Part shown: piece by piece, positions 1-11,068 of the stretch
How the letters are laid out: every line of letters starts with the position of its first letter
Position numbering within the stretch: the first letter of the stretch is position 1
Assembly (NCBI GenBank): GCA_029747015.1
Contig: JAKOGI010000023.1
Coordinates: 426,501-490,500, forward strand
Length of the DNA stretch: 64,000 bases
From: Carnegiea gigantea
Taxonomy: Eukaryota > Streptophyta > Magnoliopsida > Caryophyllales > Cactaceae
Direction: 5' to 3'
Made by a program: the position numbers and the translations under genes
Notes under the pieces: generated by a model
Seen by the model: only the letters and a program-made list of their open reading frames with translations
What the model was told of the DNA's origin: nothing
The model's database searches: none

Positions 1-793
1 TAGACTTATTTTCTTACTTGTGTGATCATGTGATGATATGCTAGTCAATATAAAATGTTAATGTATTTTTCCTTTAAATGAATACATTGAAAATATGAAC
101 CTAAATTAGGATAAGACTACGGTTAAAGGGAGAAGAAGTTCATGACTTACCCTGGAGTATTGTCATCTATTGTATTCTAGAGCTATAGGCCATGGAAGTA
201 CATATCTTTGTGCTCGGAGCTATGTATGCCATCGTTTAATATGTTGAATGGGCATTACCTAATATGCCAATTGAGCCCTAAGTTTGTGTTACTTCAATCT
301 ACATAGTCCTTAGTTGGTATTTTGAGTGGGCTTTGCCTGGGCTGCTAGGGTGTGAATGTGACTCCATAGTTTGTGATTAGATTTCATCTGCATTCCCTAC
401 AACATTGGGCCCCTAGTTAGTAGTAATGAGACCTTCCCCAATCCCCATGATGCTTTTGTGACTTTTATGTTTTGTTATAGCCGTTTACATAGGTCATTTG
501 TTGATTTCCTAAAAGTTAGATGTGTAGCCATTTACATAGGTCATGTTTTGTTATAGCCGTTTACATAGGTCATGTGTTGATTTCCTAAGAGGCTTGTCAA
601 CATAAGATTATGTGATACATTGTGAATTTGGATTTAGGTTTGGATTTGGTATATCTCAGTGATATTTGTGAGATTTTAATTATTTTTAAGGATGTGAATT
701 TGGATTAGTTTTGAAGTGGTTTTCTTAGAGTAGAAAAGGGTGGAGTAATAAGATGCGAAGTGATTGGTTGATGACATAGATGTAGAATGGGAT
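1..793. other. Left flank, no gene seen
   Basis: AT-rich sequence left of the large LTR array. Both strands are broken by stops and I recognise no protein or RNA. The only structure seen is a direct repeat (467-588). The last five bases, gggat at 789-793, are the left candidate target-site duplication of the array. Confidence 0.5.
467..588. repeat. 46-bp direct repeat, 76-bp period
   Basis: The segment at 467-512 recurs almost perfectly at 543-588. A shorter third echo of its core (ccatttacataggtc) lies between them near 526. It looks like local slippage or a small duplication. No function is evident. Confidence 0.8.
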
Positions 794-2487
794 TGTAACA
801 GCCGCAGCCCCTAGGGCCAGGAGCGTTATGTTTTCTTACTCCTTACATAACTTCTTGGGTGAAACGGATAGAGTTTCCCCTAAAAACTGACCGTCTCCAG
901 GCTGAAAGCCTTATAATAAACCCCTGCCATCAATGGAAGTATAAAACATTCTAAGATAAGTTTAACGGCTACGCGCGGAGTTAATAAGTCAACAAGCAAC
1001 TCACTCGGAGTACATCAAACAAGATAGTACATTAATACAGGAGAGGTGAAAGATACAACTCAATGATTCACACAACTGGAGTACTAGGGTTCACATCCCA
1101 AAATGAAACTAATTTCTGCTAAAAAGACAATTGATAAATTAGATAGTTCGCTCACATAGCCATACAGAGCGATTCTTAAACCAAATGCACTAATAAACCA
1201 GAATGCCTGTTTGCAAACGTTTATAATTCTAGGAAAACATTACATGACTTCGCTAGGCCCATAAGACCCTTTCAAATGGGCACGCATGGCATCTTGCAAG
1301 CACGAACAGAATCCTTTTGGCATAAGTGACTTGGTTTCACTTGTCATAATGCAACCCTGGGGAAAAAGGAGAAAGAGTAATGGGATGAGCAACCACATGC
1401 TCAGTGAGTATTCTCCAACTCCTTAAAATCAAAACCGTTATAGGCAATAATACTAGCAATAGCCACATATCATGTGCTTATGTATTACTATCGTATTAGG
1501 CAATCATAGTCCTCGAGGAAGGATTACTATCCATAAACTCCATTTTAACTACTCAACCCTATTTCTAGGTCCCTAAATGACTAAATTCCTTTACTAACAA
1601 GCAGTCAAAAACATAAGAAACCAACGAGGCTAAGCACAGAACTTTCTTCCATAGGTTATTAGTTCGTTTCAAGGCTCCTAGTATCCGGACTTATCCCTCA
1701 TCAGGGTTTTCTATGGTTTCCTAGTACTAGGACTTATCCCCTAGGCTAACATCATTCATATCATATTGTCCAAAGCACATTATCTTAGCCAATTTAAAGC
1801 GTATGGGCCATAACGGCTAATAAGGTTGCTGCCTCTCATAGCGAAATTCTTTTCCATACGTCGTACTCTCCTTTTATTTAAATTCCTTAGGGATTCCCCT
1901 GTTCTAGTGAGTTCACTCCCAAAACTGTATTCGTATATTTTAAAAAGCCCATCGATTGCTAACAGTTCATGGCTCCTATTAGTTATAACTATGAAAACTT
2001 CCTTTTTCAAACACACCCTCACTCGCAACCAAAAACTTGATGGCACAAAGGGAAGGGGGTTTGCACGTAACACATTCAAACCCTTCATACGCAATTCAGC
2101 AGAATAAGCTACACATGGCCTCGCAATCCATACGATTGCAATCAATCCCAACCCAGGCTCCCTCCTCACACAACACCGACCACAAAGAACCTCAAAATCC
2201 TCATCAATTCATCCTCAAGCCATTCAACTACCGTCTCGGTTTTTAATTCTATAATAATATCATATTATCATAAAAAGCTTATAAAGAAATGTGCAACAGG
2301 ACTTATGTACTTACCTGAGCAAGCAGTGCCATCCGACGGTGCACTATATCAAGCATATATAAACATATACATGCATATCCTTAACTTAAGTAAAGTACGC
2401 GATGAACTAAAATGAACTTGTAAGGTATGAAGCTAGCTTACATTCGTAATTCACATTTAGGAAATAAGCATATCATGCTCATGTCAT

Positions 2488-2636
2488 CTTTAAAACATAG
2501 CTGATCAACTGAACATGTCATTTTCATAACTAATCAACTAAACATGTTATTTCCAAAGCACAACTAACCAACTAATATGCCATTTTCAAAGCATAACTAA
2601 TCAACTAAATGTGCCATTTTCAAAGCATAACTTCAC
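2488..2636. repeat. Minisatellite in LTR 1, about 41-bp unit
   Basis: There are about four diverged copies of a unit containing cataactaatcaactaaac followed by a short cattttcaaag-like stretch. Matching arrays lie at about 16196-16345 and 17990-18137. LTR 3 has only one to two units (24848-24893). Confidence 0.75.
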
Positions 2637-2962
2637 TTAACTTAATAATTATCGATTCAAAGCAATATATATGCCTAATTTGTGTCATTTTTAAAGCATA
2701 GTTTAGTCGTATTGGGCTTATCTATCTGTTTTAGCTAACCAAGGTTATTAGTTCGCTTCGAGGCTACTTTTAAGCACGAACTAACCCAATTAGCATGCAT
2801 CGAATATAGGCATTCTTACTTCATTTCGCAGTCATTTTCAGGCATGACTTAGTTATCTTAATTGGCATTGATCCGAACTATTCATATATCGCTCCGAAGG
2901 TACTTACATGCATGTATTAACTAAACTAGCATATATTGATTCGAAGCCATTTTCAAGCGCTA

Positions 2963-2967
2963 GTTAA
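2963..2967. repeat. Target-site duplication, left copy (gttaa)
   Basis: GTTAA directly precedes the element at 2968 and is repeated exactly at 9793-9797 after it. The homologous LTR at about 18436 shows the uninterrupted site with a single GTTAA, confirming both borders. Confidence 0.95.
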
Positions 2968-4436
2968 TGTTCGCACCAAAAATAAGTTATTTTTAAGGTA
3001 CTTTTACACTAATTTTAAGTTCGTCATAATCGTATTTTTAAGCTTTTATCTGATTTTATTTTATTTTGCAGGTTTTGAATAATTTCATAAAAATGGCCAA
3101 AATGCAAGAAAAATGGTGAATAATGTCGGGAATTAAAAAATCACTACGAACCAGCCTAAAACCGGGCCGAACCGGTTTAGAACTAGTCCGGCTTTGCAAA
3201 GAAAAGAAAAAAACCCGGTTCACCTCTAATACACCGGTTCAGGTCTTTTAACCCCCTCCCCTTCTTCTTCACGTGTTCCATCCCCAAACCCAGACCCCCG
3301 AACTCGAAACCCATGGCGACACCATCCCCATCTCCTTTCTCTCTCTACCTCGCATCTCTCTCTCTCCCACCTCATCACCATCGTCGTCCTCCTCCATCAC
3401 GTTTCACGCTAACGGTGCCAGCACATAATCTTGGCAACACCATCTTCTCCATCCACTTGTCCTTCATCTCCACTGTTCAGATACCCCCAAATCGAACGGT
3501 GAAGAATCAAGAGGTTCGTGTATTTATCAAGCTTCCAGACGCCATTGAGGGAGGTAGGTAATTCTAGGTTAGAGAATTTTTAGGTTTAATTTAGTTCATT
3601 TTCCTTTGAAATTCTCATATGCAATTTTCGATTTCTAAGGTTAGGATTTAACGTTAGGTTGTTGCAATTTTCGAGTTGGTTGTAATTAAACATTGATTTT
3701 ACTTGGTTTATAGCTAATCTTACGTTTTGTGAGGATTTGGTTTTGTTTTTGATTCGAATTGCAATCGCTTTTGGACTCCCCTCCCCTGTTTTTCGTCAGT
3801 TCGTGCAAACGTCCATGATGAATCCGCCATTTTTTTGAAGCATTTTGAAGCTCGTACATCACTGAGGTCTGGGTTCTGCTTCGGTTTGCTTTCGATTTTA
3901 TGCTTGATTTATGATGGCTTGATTTCCTTCTTGCCCTGTTGCCTTCGTTCTGTTTCAATTCTGTTTACCCCCTTCCCCTGTTGCTCGATTCAGCTTGCTT
4001 ATGGTAGTTTGGTATGGGTTACCTTGGCTTGGCTGCTTGCAATTAGATTGTCCACTGTGTTCAACTTCGGAATAATATTGGTTAGTTGCTTGGTTTTGAA
4101 TCATGCTTGGATTTTGGTAGATTGATTATGCCTCGTTGATGTAGTGCTTCAGTTTGTGGCAGTGATCTGGTTGTTCGATAGAATGCTTAAAGTTTACTTT
4201 ATTTGAATTCATTTGATCTGCACGCCTAGGTTTAGTTAAACGTTGAGTTGAATATTTAGGTTGTTAGATTGCTTTAAATAATTCCACTTAGTTTAGTGTA
4301 GCTAATTAGTTAATCCTCACCTTTTATAACCTAAAACTCTTGCATCGTCCCTGAGGACATGACCCTCAAGTACTACGACGTCAGTCGTACGCTTGCAGCT
4401 TTTCTTTCCGTTTATCACTCTCCAATTTTCCCAACA
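2968..4436 (+). repeat. 5' LTR of the Athila/Tat-like element
   Basis: It is 1469 bp long, begins TGTTCGCACC and ends CCCAACA. It aligns along its length with 8293-9792. It contains the conserved block catc(g/a)tccctgaggaca near its 3' end, which is also found in the solo LTR at 46064-47779. Open frames inside it (for example 3313-3561) lie in CT-rich LTR sequence and are not called as genes. Confidence 0.92.
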
Positions 4437-4442
4437 AGTTTT

Positions 4443-4460
4443 TGGCGCCGTTGCCGGGGA
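4443..4460 (+). other. Primer-binding site, tRNA-Asp
   Basis: TGGCGCCGTTGCCGGGGA is complementary to the 3' end of plant tRNA-Asp(GTC). It lies six bases after the 5' LTR and sets the element's orientation as plus. Confidence 0.92.
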
Positions 4461-4729
4461 CGATGGCAAGAGATTAGGTCATCTTTTTGTTTTCATATAT
4501 TACTCTTTTCGTACTGTGTTTTGGTGATTTCATTAGCAGGTACTTAGTTGTTGTGATTTGTTTAGTTGATTTCTTTATTTTGGTGTCAATCGTCACTTAT
4601 TTTAATCGTTTCTTCAAAAAATTCAAAAATCCAAAATAATTTTGAAAAGTCAAAAAAAAAACCCAAAAAAATTGAAAAATTGGAAACCCCTAAAAGTTGC
4701 AAAACTTGAAAAACTTTAAAAATTTCAAA

Positions 4730-6438
4730 ATGCCGGTTTTCAATTTCCCGCAATATGAGGACGAGTCTTTTTGGAATTATTTTCAAGGCTTAATGATTAT
4801 CGTGCTCAACTAAATCATAATTTTCAAAAATGAGAAATTTGTGAAGTCATTATTGAGGGTCTAAATGTCGAGTCAAGGAGTTATATTAAATCACTTTTTC
4901 CTGGAGGTTTAATAGAATTATTATCTAAAAGTCAAAATGAAGTTTGGGATTTCTTTGAAAAATTAGCTTGGGAAACCTACGCGTTTGAACAAGGTAATGA
5001 GACTTTTATATACCTGACTCATGGAGAGTATGATTTTTATGCTAATTTTTGCCCTTCAGATAACTTTATGAATTCCTATGACTCATATAACTCTTCGATG
5101 CCTCCTGTGTTGTGCGACTATTGTGAATCTCCTGATCTTGATGCTTATACTTGTTCTTATTGTGAGTATATTGATGTTACATGTGCAAGTTTTGAAAAGA
5201 AGATTAACGATATGACTGAACAAATGATGGAGACTATAAAAGTGAGAATTGCTGAATATTCTCCATGTTTTGAAAAAAATAGGGAGACTTCAAGTGAGAT
5301 TGATTCTAGTTTAGGATCTCCTAAACTTGCCATTAGTCTCTATGATGATTTTAAACCCTCTTATTCTGCTAGGCCTGATTTGAATAAAAAGATGTGTTTA
5401 CCCAATCTAGATTAAAAGAGTGACCTTCCTACATCTCTATCAACAGACCTTGCACCCTGCACTAGCTCACTCAAAGATGTCACTGAAGATATCTTAGTTT
5501 ATATGGACCTACCCACCACTCTGAATGACTTTCGTGAACTGGAAGTGGGTGAACAATCTGATACTGTTAGTGAGTTAGATATAAGCATCACACTTGAAGT
5601 TGAGCCTCATGATTTAGATAATTCTAAAGATATTTCACAGGAGTCGTGTGAAAAGGAAGTTGAGCCCACTATTTTGGACTTTGATGATGATATTCTTTAT
5701 GTGGAATATGAATCTTTTTCATGCAGGTTTGATGTTACTAAAGGTCTTGATTTGGGTTTTCATGTTGAATATGAAACATTCTCTTTTGATTCAATCACTC
5801 CTGACCTTCTATTTAAATTAGATGATAACATTCTGCATATAGAATATGAGTTGTTTTGTGGGTTTGATGTCGATATGAGTTCGAATAAGGATTTCTGTGC
5901 TGAATATGAATCATTTTCTGTTGATCCTGTCCAAGCTGACCTCCTCCTTGAATATTGTAGTTCTCCTCTTTTCCCTCTTCTTTCATCTTTAGACCCTCCC
6001 GAGTCTACTTTTGTCGAATCTGAGACATTGATGCTTGATACTCCTTGTTTAGATCAGATTCGTGATGATAATGACATAAATAGACTCAAAGACCCCTTTG
6101 AACTGCAGGACTTGAATTTGGGCCGTCATTTAAGCTCTAATTGTCAAATTTCCTTTGATTGGCCTCGTTTTAGTTCTCTCCCTTCCCCTTTTCGAGGTGA
6201 TGTGAGATTTCATTTAGATCAATCAGATCACCTTAGATGGTTTATGCATTCATATAGTCATATCTTCATTAAATCATTGACTGGTGCATCTGATTTTACA
6301 TATACACATCTCTGTTCTGATTGGGCTGCGAGCTTTGATAAGCTCAAGAGAGCATTAAGTTGCGTTGAATTTATGCATCTTATTTGGGCTCTTCTTCATG
6401 TTTCTAACTATGTTCATTTTTGTGAGGATTGTGCCTGA
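4730..6438 (+). pseudogene. Broken gag-like protein with paired CxxC motifs and EYESF repeats
   Basis: This is the only coding region of the non-autonomous element. It starts at ATG 4730. A one-base frame change lies near 4781-4790, and stops lie at 4831-4833 (TGA) and 5413-5415 (TAA). After the second stop the same frame runs on to 6438. The first part, with EVWDFFEKLAWETYAFEQ at about 4939-4992, resembles plant retrotransposon Gag. Next come two CxxC pairs (CDYC and CSYC, about 5113-5163) and a segment ending SLYDDF. An acidic part follows with four [VIA]EYE[STL]F repeats at residues 67, 88, 113 and 133 of the frame starting at 5503. I recall similar CxxC plus SLYDD proteins from other plant non-autonomous elements but cannot name the family. 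The long second half has no known function. Confidence 0.7.
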
Positions 6439-7276
6439 TCGTTTGATAAGCTACTAAGAGCGTTGGTTGGTTTTGATCTGAGTAGCTGCTTGTGAGTTGT
6501 GATGGAGTGGCTGATGCTCCATAAGCCTCATAGTTTGGGTACAACCTGTATCCAACCTGGTATGATCGTTCCAACCTTCTTCTCTTTTCCATTTCTTTTA
6601 TTTCTTTTTTTGAACTTAGTTGTAGATAATTAGGACTGCGAATATACGGGTGATCAATCTTGAGGAGCAATTTGGGAAATGTTGAGCCGTGTGAGCTATG
6701 ATCACCCTTAGTTGTGTTATGATTTTGTAAATATTTGTTAGTTGTTGATATCTAGGGTTGTAAGTAGTTGTGAATATCTAGGATTGTTCTTGTGTATGTT
6801 TAGTTTCTTTGTTTGGTTTCTTTGATTTTGTATTTTGTTTCCTTGGTTTTGTGTTTCGTCCAGTTTAGCAAGTTTTGGTTTTTGTTTGAATAGTTTCCTT
6901 TTGTTCTCTTTTTGGTGTTTCAGTGACCTTGTTTTGGTCTTCCATTTTGCTTTCTTTTCTTTTGTCTTTTGTCCTATTTTAAGTTTCTTTTGTGTTAGTT
7001 TGGGATTAAGTAGATCCTTGATTTTTGTTTTAGTTTTTGTGAATATGTGTGTTTGCTTTGGTTTTAGTTTCGATTTTGGCTTTCTTTTGTGATTTCGTTT
7101 TTCTTGGCTTTTGTAAATATGTGTGTGTGGTTTTGTTTTGTTTTTGGTTTTGTTTTTGATTTTTGTGGTGTCCTAATTTGTATATATTTGTAGTTTAGTG
7201 TGGTTTTATGGTTGTATAGCTGATGTGCTTGCTTTTTAGCACCTTAGTTCCCACAATGAGGACATTGTGAAGTTTT

Positions 7277-7291
7277 GGTGTGGGGGTGAGG
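7277..7291 (+). other. Internal polypurine-tract-like motif
   Basis: GGTGTGGGGGTGAGG follows a GAGGAC about 20 bases upstream. This echoes the 3' tract at 8279-8290, which also follows GAGGAC. It could be a central tract or a vestige of an older 3' end. Confidence 0.5.
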
Positions 7292-7666
7292 TGTCCATTT
7301 TTGAAATTTAAAAATTTTTGAAGATTTTTGATTTTGTTTTTGGGAATGTTTGTACTATTTCTGATTAGCTTGAATCCCTGTGCTTTATTTATTAGCTTGT
7401 ATATAAACAGGATGTGCATAATAAGTCTCCAACTTCAAATGTGATATTCTAAGCCCTGATTCTAACTTCAGTTGTTCATTATAGGTTGTGTGATCCAGTC
7501 CTTGTTTATCCCTTCATCGTTATCTTAAGGTCTTAGGTTTCCATAAATGATTCTCCCACTAGCTTGTGATACCATTACTTTGAAAAATACTTTGAAAAGA
7601 AGTGTATTATGAATAAGTATGAAAGAAAGAAAAAAGAGATGAAATAATATATGGAATGACAAGTAT

Positions 7667-7748
7667 CTCTTTGAGGCATGCGCTACTGGGCGTTACCCTT
7701 TGAGGCCCGTGCTACTGAGTATCCTTTGAGGCAATATTGCTACTAGGA
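7667..7748 (+). repeat. Three short repeats of ctttgaggc...gctactg
   Basis: Three diverged units of about 27 bp carry ctttgaggc followed by (t)gctact(g/a)g. They lie in the untranslated 3' interior of the element. Confidence 0.65.
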
Positions 7749-8278
7749 AAGCTTGCTTTCAAAACCAGTATGATAATAATATAGTTATGTCAGCCAAGTG
7801 GGATTGAGTCTAATTCTAGTAAATCTAAGCCCTAGGATGATGATACACTTGCACACGAGCACCGGGATGGATTCAACATCTTGATGTTCAGTGGGGTGAA
7901 AAATTAGCGCTTTGATATCATTTAGGAGGTAGAGGGCTTTGAAGTACATTTTATGTATATGCAGGTCAATAATTGAGTATATGGGTGATTTAGCTGATTA
8001 GAATGTGTGCATATTTTTTCCAAATTTTGTACATATCAGTTTTGAGAAAAATCAAAAAGATTCTTCTTTATTTTTGGAATAATTTTTGCGGGTATTTCGC
8101 TTGGAAACCCTCACGAGACCATACTCGTCCACTTGGGAGACCGAGGGGTTTAAAGGGCTTGTTGCATACGCTAAATACAACCATGATTCCTACGACAGTG
8201 AGTTAGGATTTTCTTCTTTTATTTTTCATTTTCTTTTAGTTAGTTTAGTTTATTTTACTCGAGGACGAGCAAAATCTT

Positions 8279-8290
8279 AGTGTGGGGGTA
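8279..8290 (+). other. Polypurine tract
   Basis: AGTGTGGGGGTA lies two bases before the 3' LTR start at 8293. It is preceded by CGAGGACGAGC, the usual 3' context in this Gypsy group. It primes plus-strand DNA synthesis. Confidence 0.88.
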
Positions 8291-8292
8291 TT

Positions 8293-9792
8293 TGTTCGCA
8301 CCAAAAATGAATTATTTTTAAGGTACTTTTACACTAATTTTATGTTTGTCATAATCGTATTTTTAAGGTTTTTGTCTGATTTTATTTTATTTTGCAGGTT
8401 TTGAATAATTTTAGAAAAATGGCCAAAAATGCGAGAAAAATGGTGAATAATGTCGGGAATTGAAAAATCACTACGAACCGGCCTAAAACCAGGCCGAATC
8501 GGTTTAGATCGAACCGGCTTTCCAAAGAAAAGAAAAAAACCCGGTTCACCTCTAATAAACCGGTTCAGGTCTTTTAACCCCCTCCCCTTCTTCTTCAAGT
8601 GTTCCATCCCCAAACCCAGACCCCCGAACCCGAAACCCATGGCGACACCATCCCCATCTCTTTTCTCTCTCTACCTCGCATCTCTCTCTCTTCCACCTCA
8701 TCACCATCGTTGTGCTCCCGCACCTGCGTTTCATGCTGACGGTGCCAGCACATCATCTTGGCAGCACCATCTTCTCCATCCACGACACCTCCTGCGTTGT
8801 CCTTCATCTCCACCGTCCAGATACCCACAAATCGAACGGTGAAGAATCAAGAGGTTCGTGTATTTACCAAGCTTGCAGACGCCATTGAGGGAGTTAGGTA
8901 ATTCTAGGTTAGAGAATTTTTAGGTTTAATTTACTTCATTTTCCTTCAAAATTCTCAGATGCAATTTTCGATTTCTAGGGTTAGGGTTTAATGTTAGGTA
9001 GTTGCAATTTTCGAGTTGGTTGTACTTAAACACTAATTTTACTTGGTTTATAGTTAATCTTACGTTTTGTGAGGATTTGGTTTTGTTTTTGATTCGAATT
9101 GCAATCGCTTTTCGACTCCCCTCCCCTGTTTTTCGTCAGTTCGCGCAAACGTTCATGATGAATCCGACATTTTTTTGAAGCATTTTCAAGCTCGTACATC
9201 ATTGAGGTCTGGGTTCTGCTTCGGTTTGCTTTCGATTTTATGCTTGATTTATGATGGCTCGATTTCCTTCTTGCCTTGTTGCCTTCATTCTGTTTCAATT
9301 CTGTTTACCCGCTTTCCCTGTTGCTCGATTCAGCTTGCTTATGGTATTTTGGTATGGGTTATCTTGGCTTGGCTGCTTGCAATTAGATTGTTCACTATAT
9401 TGAATTGGCACTGTGTTCAACTTCGGAATAATGTTGGTTAGTTGCTTGGTTTTGAATCATGCTTGGATTTTGGTAGATTGATTATGTCTCGTTGGTGTAG
9501 TGCCTCAGTTTTTGGTAGCGATCTGGTTGTTCGATAGAATGCTTAAAGTTTAGTTTATTTGAATTCATTTGATTTGCACGCCTAGGTTTAGTTAAACGTT
9601 GAGTTGAATATTTAGGTTGTTAGATTGCTTTAAATAATTCCACTTAGTTTAGTGCAGCTAATTAGTTAATCCTCACGTTTTATGACCTAAAACTCTTCCA
9701 TCATCCCTGAGGACACGACCCTCAAGTACTACGACATCAGTCGTACGCTTGTAGCTTTTCTTTCAGTTTATCACTCTCCAATTTTCCCAACA
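8293..9792 (+). repeat. 3' LTR of the Athila/Tat-like element
   Basis: It is 1500 bp long, begins TGTTCGCACC and ends CCCAACA. It is followed at once by the target duplication GTTAA (9793-9797). It differs from the 5' LTR by scattered substitutions and small indels, so the insertion is not recent. The open frame at 8450-8842 is LTR sequence. Confidence 0.92.
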
Positions 9793-10413
9793 GTTAACTA
9801 AACTAACCTATATCGATTCGAAGCATAATAAGGTTATTTCGAAGTTGCTTTCAAGTATGAATTAGCTAAACTAACATGCATCGATTTAGGGCAATTGTAG
9901 GCATGATAATCAATTCAGCATTAGCAGTTTCTGACAGCAACTAAACATGCATAACCTATGGTAATCTCTGTCAAAATAAACAGGTAAAATCAATCATCAT
10001 GTTCTCATTTAATCTAACTGATCTTAAACTAGCATGCAACATCATTTACGGCTAAAATCTTTTTGAATTTACTAATACTTAGGAGGCGAGAAACACCCAC
10101 CTCGATTCCAAGCTAGAGGTTCGTTTGAGGGCTGCGGGGCTCAGCTTTGAGTGCTGGGAAGACCTGATTCACTGACCCTTGCTCACCGACACATGAACAA
10201 AACCAATCCATGCCTAACCCTTGCGAAAACAGACCCAATTCGACGCAAACCTAGACCTGGGTTCTTGTTGCTGTTCCGTGCCCATACCGCTCACTGGCCG
10301 GTGAGGGGGCTGCCGCCACTAGCGCTTACCGCCCTGGCTGTACGCCATCGTCGTCGTATGGCCGCCATCCTAGTCCCCTCTCTCAGTTGCTCCATCACCC
10401 TAATTCGATATCT

Positions 10414-10438
10414 TTCTCTCCCTCTCTCTCTCTCTCTC
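10414..10438. repeat. CT microsatellite in LTR 1
   Basis: This is a short interrupted (CT)n tract. The same LTR position holds longer tracts at about 19057-19099 and 25915-25967, so tract length differs between LTR copies. Confidence 0.85.
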
Positions 10439-11053
10439 ACGGTGTCGCGACGGACGTCACAGACGGTCGCTGGCGTCACCTCTGTCGCTGCCTGACTAGC
10501 GCCACCTCTCGCCCCCTCTCTCTCTTGTGTCGAGGGTCGCGGGGCTGGGTTCTAGGAAAACCCCCCTTTCGTGCCACTGCATCCGAGAAGGGGCTTGGCC
10601 CCCTTTGGTCCCTTTTCTTTGTTTTTTGTGGCTTGTTATCTTCGTCAATTGCTCAGTCAACTAAAAATTGCTAGTCTAATCTCGTACATCTTGTTCTAAA
10701 CCCAATCGTTAATACAATCATTCGTCGATTATTCGATCCTAAATATGTAAAGGTTTGACTTAATAAACATCGAACTATATTTAAAGTTGACAACCTAATC
10801 GCATTCGGATTCCTAATCGATTTAGTACTTATTAATAATCTATATTAACGAATACTAAAAATCATTGAAAGATTTTCAAAACTAATAATAATAATAATAT
10901 TAATAGCAATGAAAACATTCTTTTTAATAAAATTATCGTTCATATAAGCACATCAATAACAATTTAACTAATATAGTTAACAAAAATACGATTTTATGAC
11001 GCAAAAAGGCAATACGACCAGCTTATCATAAAATAGGGAACGCGGGCAATACA

Positions 11054-11068
11054 TTCTTCCTCCCTTAA
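11054..11068 (-). other. Polypurine tract of internal domain 1
   Basis: On the minus strand this reads as a purine run (ttaagggaggaagaa) abutting the LTR end at 11053. The equivalent tract is at about 19712-19729. A displaced copy lies at about 16372-16386. Confidence 0.8.

Larger units (their letters stand above)
6439..8278 (+). other. Non-coding 3' interior of the Athila/Tat-like element
   Basis: No protein is recognisable here. About 6740-7190 is strongly T/G-rich (runs of ttttggttttg). It produces a spurious hydrophobic frame at 6835-7092. The region also holds an internal polypurine-like motif (7277-7291) and a threefold short repeat (7667-7748). Confidence 0.7.
2968..9792 (+). mobile_element. 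Non-autonomous Ty3/Gypsy LTR retrotransposon (Athila/Tat-like)
   Basis: Seen: two similar LTRs (2968-4436 and 8293-9792) with TG...CA ends, a perfect 5-bp duplication GTTAA, a primer-binding site matching tRNA-Asp at 4443-4460, and a polypurine tract GTGTGGGGGTA at 8279-8290. The 3.9-kb interior carries one broken gag-like frame (4730-6438). It has no protease, RT, RNase H or integrase motif. Known: the tRNA-Asp primer and the GAGGACGAGC...GTGTGGGGG 3' end are typical of plant Athila/Tat-like Gypsy elements. Inferred: it was moved by enzymes of an autonomous relative. It inserted into LTR 1 of the array and is therefore younger than that LTR. Confidence 0.9.
794..11053 (-). repeat. LTR copy 1, interrupted by a Gypsy element
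   Basis: This is the leftmost LTR of the array. It is homologous to 13960-19711 and 22607-26492. It is split at 2967/9793 by the 6.8-kb element. Without that insert it is about 3.4 kb; roughly 0.6 kb present in the other copies (compare 14825-15400) is missing near 1660. It ends at 11053 (aataca) next to the purine tract of the internal domain. Open frames inside it, such as 1780-2169, are short and not convincing genes. Confidence 0.85.

Noticed and set aside
1780..2169. 129-codon minus-strand frame, with shorter relatives at 17467-17652 and 24319-24504
   Set aside because: It lies wholly in LTR sequence, differs in length between copies, is broken in the fourth LTR segment, and has no recognisable domain.
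6835..7092. 85-codon hydrophobic frame resembling a membrane protein
   Set aside because: It is produced by a T/G-rich low-complexity tract; Phe/Leu/Ser composition follows from the base content.
8450..8842. 130-codon frame (and 3313-3561)
   Set aside because: It lies in the Athila/Tat-like LTR. The two LTR copies differ in frame and length, so it is not a conserved protein.
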